Source: JABDKJ01 sp964609215 (GTDB lineage Bacteria > Bacteroidota > Bacteroidia > Flavobacteriales_D > JABDKJ01). From it: a stretch of DNA of 64,000 nucleotides. Below, piece by piece: positions 60,985 to 64,000 of the stretch. The position numbers and the translations under genes were made by a program. The DNA lies in assembly GCA_964609215.1 (NCBI GenBank), contig CAZSQZ010000001.1, forward strand, positions 186,001-250,000, written 5' to 3'. The notes beneath the pieces were generated by a model. That model was not told where the DNA came from. It saw nothing but the letters and a program-made list of their open reading frames with translations, and searched no databases. Every line of letters begins with the position of its first letter. Position 1 is the first letter of the stretch.

Positions 60985-63717
60985 TTGAAAAAAAATTTCA
61001 TCATTTATTTCTTACTGGCTTGCAGTATTATTCTTGTTCTTGGCTCATGTAAAACAAGGAATCGATACATCAATCGAAAGTTTCATGATGCTAATGCTCG
61101 TTTCAATGGATATTTCAATGCTAAAGAGAGTATAAAAGAGGGAGAGCTTTCATTAAAAACAAGTCATCAAGAAAATTGGGATGAAATACTTCCTATTTTC
61201 ATTTATCCCACAGAGGAAACCGCACAAAGCATTTATCCTCAAATGGACAGAGCTATAGAAAAGTGTACTAAAGTTATTGATAGGCACTCCATTCAGGAAA
61301 AGCGAAAAGAATATAATAAATGGATAGATGATTGTTGGCTACTTATTGGGGTTGCTAATTTCTATAGAAGAGACTTTGAAAAAAGTGAAGAGATGTTTCG
61401 CTATGTAACCAAGTCGTTTAAGAAAGACCCTAACAAATTTGTAGCAGCGCTTTGGAATGCTCGAAATTATATTCAGATAAAAGAATATGCAAAGTCTGGC
61501 GCTATTTTGGAGAAACTAGAAGAAGATCAGGCGAAGTTTCCAAAGAATATGATGCCTACATTTTATGAGGTTTATGCCGATTATTATGTAAGACAACAAG
61601 ATTGGCAAAGAGCCATAGACAAATTGGAACAAGCCATTGCGCATGAAGATCAAAAAAAGAAAAGAAAAACCAGGCTAAATTTTATTCTTGCTCAACTCTA
61701 CCAAGAAAAAGGCGAGTCCACAAAAGCTATTCGTTTATTCGCGGAAGTCACGAAAATGAATCCAACTTATGAGATGGATTTCTATGCTCGAATAAATCAG
61801 GCTTTAGCATTTGATTCGCGTTCAAATAGTGATGCAATAAGAGCGCAATTAAAGAAACTACTAAAGGACGATAAGTATTTGGAGTTTCAAGATCAAATTT
61901 ATTATGCGCTTGCGGAGGTGGAATTTGCAGAAAGAAATTTTTCGGAAGGTATTTCTCTACTATTAAAATCTGCAGAGGTAAGTGAAAGTAATGCAAAACA
62001 GAAGGGGAAATCTTTTCTGAGATTAGCAGACTATTATTTCGATCAAAGAGAGTATTCTTCATCAAGTCAATTTTTTGATAGTACTATTACATATTTACCC
62101 AATGACTATCCTAACTACGACATTATTGCAGCCAAAAAAGAAAGTCTTTCTGACTTAGTTAGAAACATTGAAATCATCTATGAGCAAGATAGTTTATTGG
62201 CTTATTTGGATATGGATGAAGCTGATCGAATAAAGGCACTAGAAGATATTCAGGAAAAGCTGAGAATTGAAGAAGAAAAGAGAATAGAAGAAGAAAAAGC
62301 GAAAAGAGATGCGCAATTAGCAGAGCTAAATCCTGGGGAAACGGGTGGAAAGAAAAATAATAAAGGAGGTACTTGGTATTTTTATAATTCTACGGCCAAG
62401 AGCCAAGGTTTCGCGGAATTTAAAAGAGTTTTCGGTGAGCGAAAGTTAGAAGATAATTGGAGGAGAAAAGACAAACAATCCTTTGAAGATTTTGATATAA
62501 ATAATCCTGAAGAGAGTCTTGCCGAAGAAGGAATAACAGCGAGTAATGTCCCTTCTATTGAAGATCTTTCTTCAAATATCCCTTTGAGTGAAGAAGCACA
62601 AAAAGCCTCCCATGATAAAATTAAAGCTGCCCTTTATGAGATGGGTAATATTTATCGGGAAAATCTAAATGATTTGGACAATGCAATTGAAACGTTCGAG
62701 GAACTCATTGGTAGATATCCGGATGATGAAATAGCATGTGTTTCAAAATATCAGCTTTATCGTTTATATAAAAAGAAAGAGGAAGGAAATTACCAAAGTT
62801 TCGATCCACGAGCTACTTCCGGTTACTATAGGGAAAATATTATAGAAGAATGTGCTGATACAGAATTTGCTGCACTTATCACAAATCCAGAATCCTTAAA
62901 GCAAACTGATGAGCAAAGAGAAGCTCTTGTTGAAGCATATAAGGAGGTTTATAGAAAATATAGAAGAAAAAGATATAATGAAGTTTTAATAGCGTGTTTG
63001 GATGTTATGAATAATGACCGTTCAAATGAACTACTTCCAAAATATTATTTCTTACGTGCAATGTCTATTGGGGGGCAAAAGGACAAGGCAAATTATATAA
63101 AAGCCCTGAAAGAAATTATTGCTGAATTTCCTGGAACCGAAGAAGAAGTTGAAGCAAAGAGACTTTTAGGAATTGTGAATGAAGGTGGTGGTTTCGGTAT
63201 AGAGGAAGAAGAATCTAGCCAAGAAAACATAACAGAGGAAAAGGAGGGGAAATCTGGTCAAGATAAAGAGACAAGTGCAGAGAATAACACTGATAAACAG
63301 GGAGAAGAATCTCAAACCAATGAAACTGAAGAAGAGAATAAGGTTTCAAGCACTTGGGTTTATAAGGAAGATATTGATCATTTCTTTCTATGTATTTTGC
63401 CAAATAGTGGGGTTGATCTGAATGGTATTAAAAGAACGTTGTCGGACTATCATGGAAGTAATTTTTCAGATGCTAATTTGAAAATAACCACCAGCTTTTT
63501 AGATCAAGATCATCAAATAATTCTGATTAGAAAATTTAATGGAAAGGCAACATCAATGAATTATTACAATGCTTTTTCATTCAACGATGGTGAATTGACC
63601 GAAATAAATAGCAAAGGATATCCCTTTTTTGTAATAAGTTCTACTAATTTTGCTACGCTATTTAAGGAGAAAGATATAGAAGGGTATAATAAATTCTTCA
63701 ACGAAGAATATTTTTAA
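60985..63717 (+). CDS. T9SS lipoprotein PorW/SprE (gliding motility)
   Basis: Outer-membrane or periplasmic lipoprotein needed for type IX secretion; SprE in Flavobacterium johnsoniae and PorW in Porphyromonas are the known members. Signal peptide with lipobox Cys22 (VLGSC). The family N-terminus RNRYINRKFHDANARFNGYFNAKESIKEG is followed by TPR-like helical repeats (about 40-420), a coiled basic/acidic segment (about 415-455), a second TPR part (about 540-740), a low-complexity Glu/Asn/Thr stretch (about 745-790) and a conserved C-terminal domain (FFLCILPNSGVDLNGIKRTLSDYHGSNF). Length 910 residues. The start is TTG. The bactofilin gene follows 61 bp later. Confidence 0.9.
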   Translation: MKKNFIIYFLLACSIILVLGSCKTRNRYINRKFHDANARFNGYFNAKESIKEGELSLKTSHQENWDEILPIFIYPTEETAQSIYPQMDRAIEKCTKVIDRHSIQEKRKEYNKWIDDCWLLIGVANFYRRDFEKSEEMFRYVTKSFKKDPNKFVAALWNARNYIQIKEYAKSGAILEKLEEDQAKFPKNMMPTFYEVYADYYVRQQDWQRAIDKLEQAIAHEDQKKKRKTRLNFILAQLYQEKGESTKAIRLFAEVTKMNPTYEMDFYARINQALAFDSRSNSDAIRAQLKKLLKDDKYLEFQDQIYYALAEVEFAERNFSEGISLLLKSAEVSESNAKQKGKSFLRLADYYFDQREYSSSSQFFDSTITYLPNDYPNYDIIAAKKESLSDLVRNIEIIYEQDSLLAYLDMDEADRIKALEDIQEKLRIEEEKRIEEEKAKRDAQLAELNPGETGGKKNNKGGTWYFYNSTAKSQGFAEFKRVFGERKLEDNWRRKDKQSFEDFDINNPEESLAEEGITASNVPSIEDLSSNIPLSEEAQKASHDKIKAALYEMGNIYRENLNDLDNAIETFEELIGRYPDDEIACVSKYQLYRLYKKKEEGNYQSFDPRATSGYYRENIIEECADTEFAALITNPESLKQTDEQREALVEAYKEVYRKYRRKRYNEVLIACLDVMNNDRSNELLPKYYFLRAMSIGGQKDKANYIKALKEIIAEFPGTEEEVEAKRLLGIVNEGGGFGIEEEESSQENITEEKEGKSGQDKETSAENNTDKQGEESQTNETEEENKVSSTWVYKEDIDHFFLCILPNSGVDLNGIKRTLSDYHGSNFSDANLKITTSFLDQDHQIILIRKFNGKATSMNYYNAFSFNDGELTEINSKGYPFFVISSTNFATLFKEKDIEGYNKFFNEEYF

Positions 63718-63778
63718 TCCCTTGATTATCAGCGGTTAATTATTAATTTTATCAGGTATTTTTTCAAAAAAAGAAAAT

Positions 63779-64000
63779 ATGGCAAGAAATAATGAAGTAG
63801 CTTCCACTGGCAAAGTAAATGCGATTGTAGAGGGAACTGTTATTGAAGGAAGTATTCAATCGGATGGAAATTTTCGAATTGACGGAAAAATTACTGGTAA
63901 TATCAACATAAAAGGAAGGTTAATAATTGGTGCAAAAGGCACTGTTGATGGTACTGTTGTATGCAATGATGCAGATATTGAAGGAACATTTCACGGTGAT
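63779..64000 (+). CDS. bactofilin, N-terminal part (cut by window edge)
   Basis: An ATG at 63779 opens a frame that continues to the end of the window (74 codons). The sequence VNAIVEGTVIEGSIQSDGNFRIDGKITGNINIKGRLIIGAKGTVDGTVVCNDADIEG shows the right-handed beta-helix repeats of bactofilins (polymer-forming cytoskeletal proteins), with the characteristic GSI.SDGNFRIDGK opening. Bactofilins polymerise without nucleotide and help set cell shape, often with an M23 peptidase. The first about 13 residues are the usual unstructured membrane-targeting tail. It follows PorW/SprE by 61 bp. Confidence 0.92.
   Translation, partial: MARNNEVASTGKVNAIVEGTVIEGSIQSDGNFRIDGKITGNINIKGRLIIGAKGTVDGTVVCNDADIEGTFHGD

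Noticed and set aside
1..64000. tRNA, rRNA, CRISPR arrays, insertion sequences, prophage or toxin-antitoxin modules
   Set aside because: I looked for T-loop-like sequence, repeated spacers, transposases and integrases and found none; small RNAs other than the 31.2-kb candidate could not be judged by eye.

Overview
The window is an A+T-rich chromosomal segment from a member of the Bacteroidota, most likely a Flavobacteriales-type marine or freshwater bacterium. The evidence is a type IX secretion (T9SS) gene of the PorW/SprE type, T9SS cargo with type A and type B sorting domains, several Bacteroidota-only families (DUF2480, DUF3109, DUF3667, four-helix-bundle protein), LytS/LytTR two-component systems with Reg_prop/Y_Y_Y sensors, and promoters of the TAnnTTTG type. 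No rRNA, tRNA, CRISPR array, phage or insertion sequence was found. Most of the window is ordinary housekeeping chromosome.

Layout. 1-5.9 kb: a minus-strand operon pabB-tilS-queuosine precursor transporter-dsbD-gmhA (gmhA cut by the window edge). 6.2-7.5 kb: a secreted T9SS type A protein. 7.5-11.3 kb: ung, lpdA and lnt on the minus strand. 11.4-15 kb: nfu, a SdpI-like membrane protein, then a plug-only TonB-receptor-like protein followed by an ECF sigma factor and its membrane anti-sigma-like partner. 15-20.6 kb: an accessory-looking stretch holding a detached SUF block (sufE, a four-helix-bundle gene, a SufT-like gene, DUF2480), a HemD fused to what looks like a decayed HemC, YbjQ, and small membrane proteins, with A+T-rich TTTTGAAT repeats between genes. 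20.7-28.6 kb: glycyl-tRNA synthetase and a 2,110-residue T9SS type B surface protein. 28.8-30.7 kb: a DUF3109 protein and aminopeptidase P. 30.8-38 kb: an orphan T9SS-tail-like protein, a candidate small RNA region, two LytTR regulators, a sensor kinase, an acidic lipoprotein and a helical-repeat protein. 38.1-44.4 kb: thiL and the main suf operon (sufA-sufB-sufC-sufD-sufS), whose promoter carries a perfect palindrome. 44.5-53.1 kb: a TraB-like lipoprotein, a beta-barrel protein, a ferritin-like protein, a second sigma/anti-sigma pair, DUF3667, a cation/proton antiporter and rseP. 53.3-57 kb: a second sensor kinase with its LytTR regulator. 57-60.8 kb: a minus-strand operon of an M23 peptidase, a GH3-family enzyme and a VWA protein. 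61-64 kb: PorW/SprE and the start of a bactofilin.

How the parts fit. Iron-sulfur cluster assembly is unusually well represented: the suf operon, Nfu carrier, SufE, SufT-like and DUF2480 genes are all here, but in three separate places. Envelope functions (Lnt, DsbD, RseP, PorW, M23 peptidase, bactofilin, T9SS cargo) are the second theme. Two ECF sigma/anti-sigma pairs and two periplasmic-sensor LytS/LytTR systems are the regulatory theme. I did not find a clearly new multi-gene system. The best candidates for a second look are the plug/sigma/anti-sigma trio, the HemC relic fused to HemD, the orphan T9SS-tail protein beside an orphan minus-strand terminator, the inverted-repeat element between two stop codons at 38 kb, and the suf operator.
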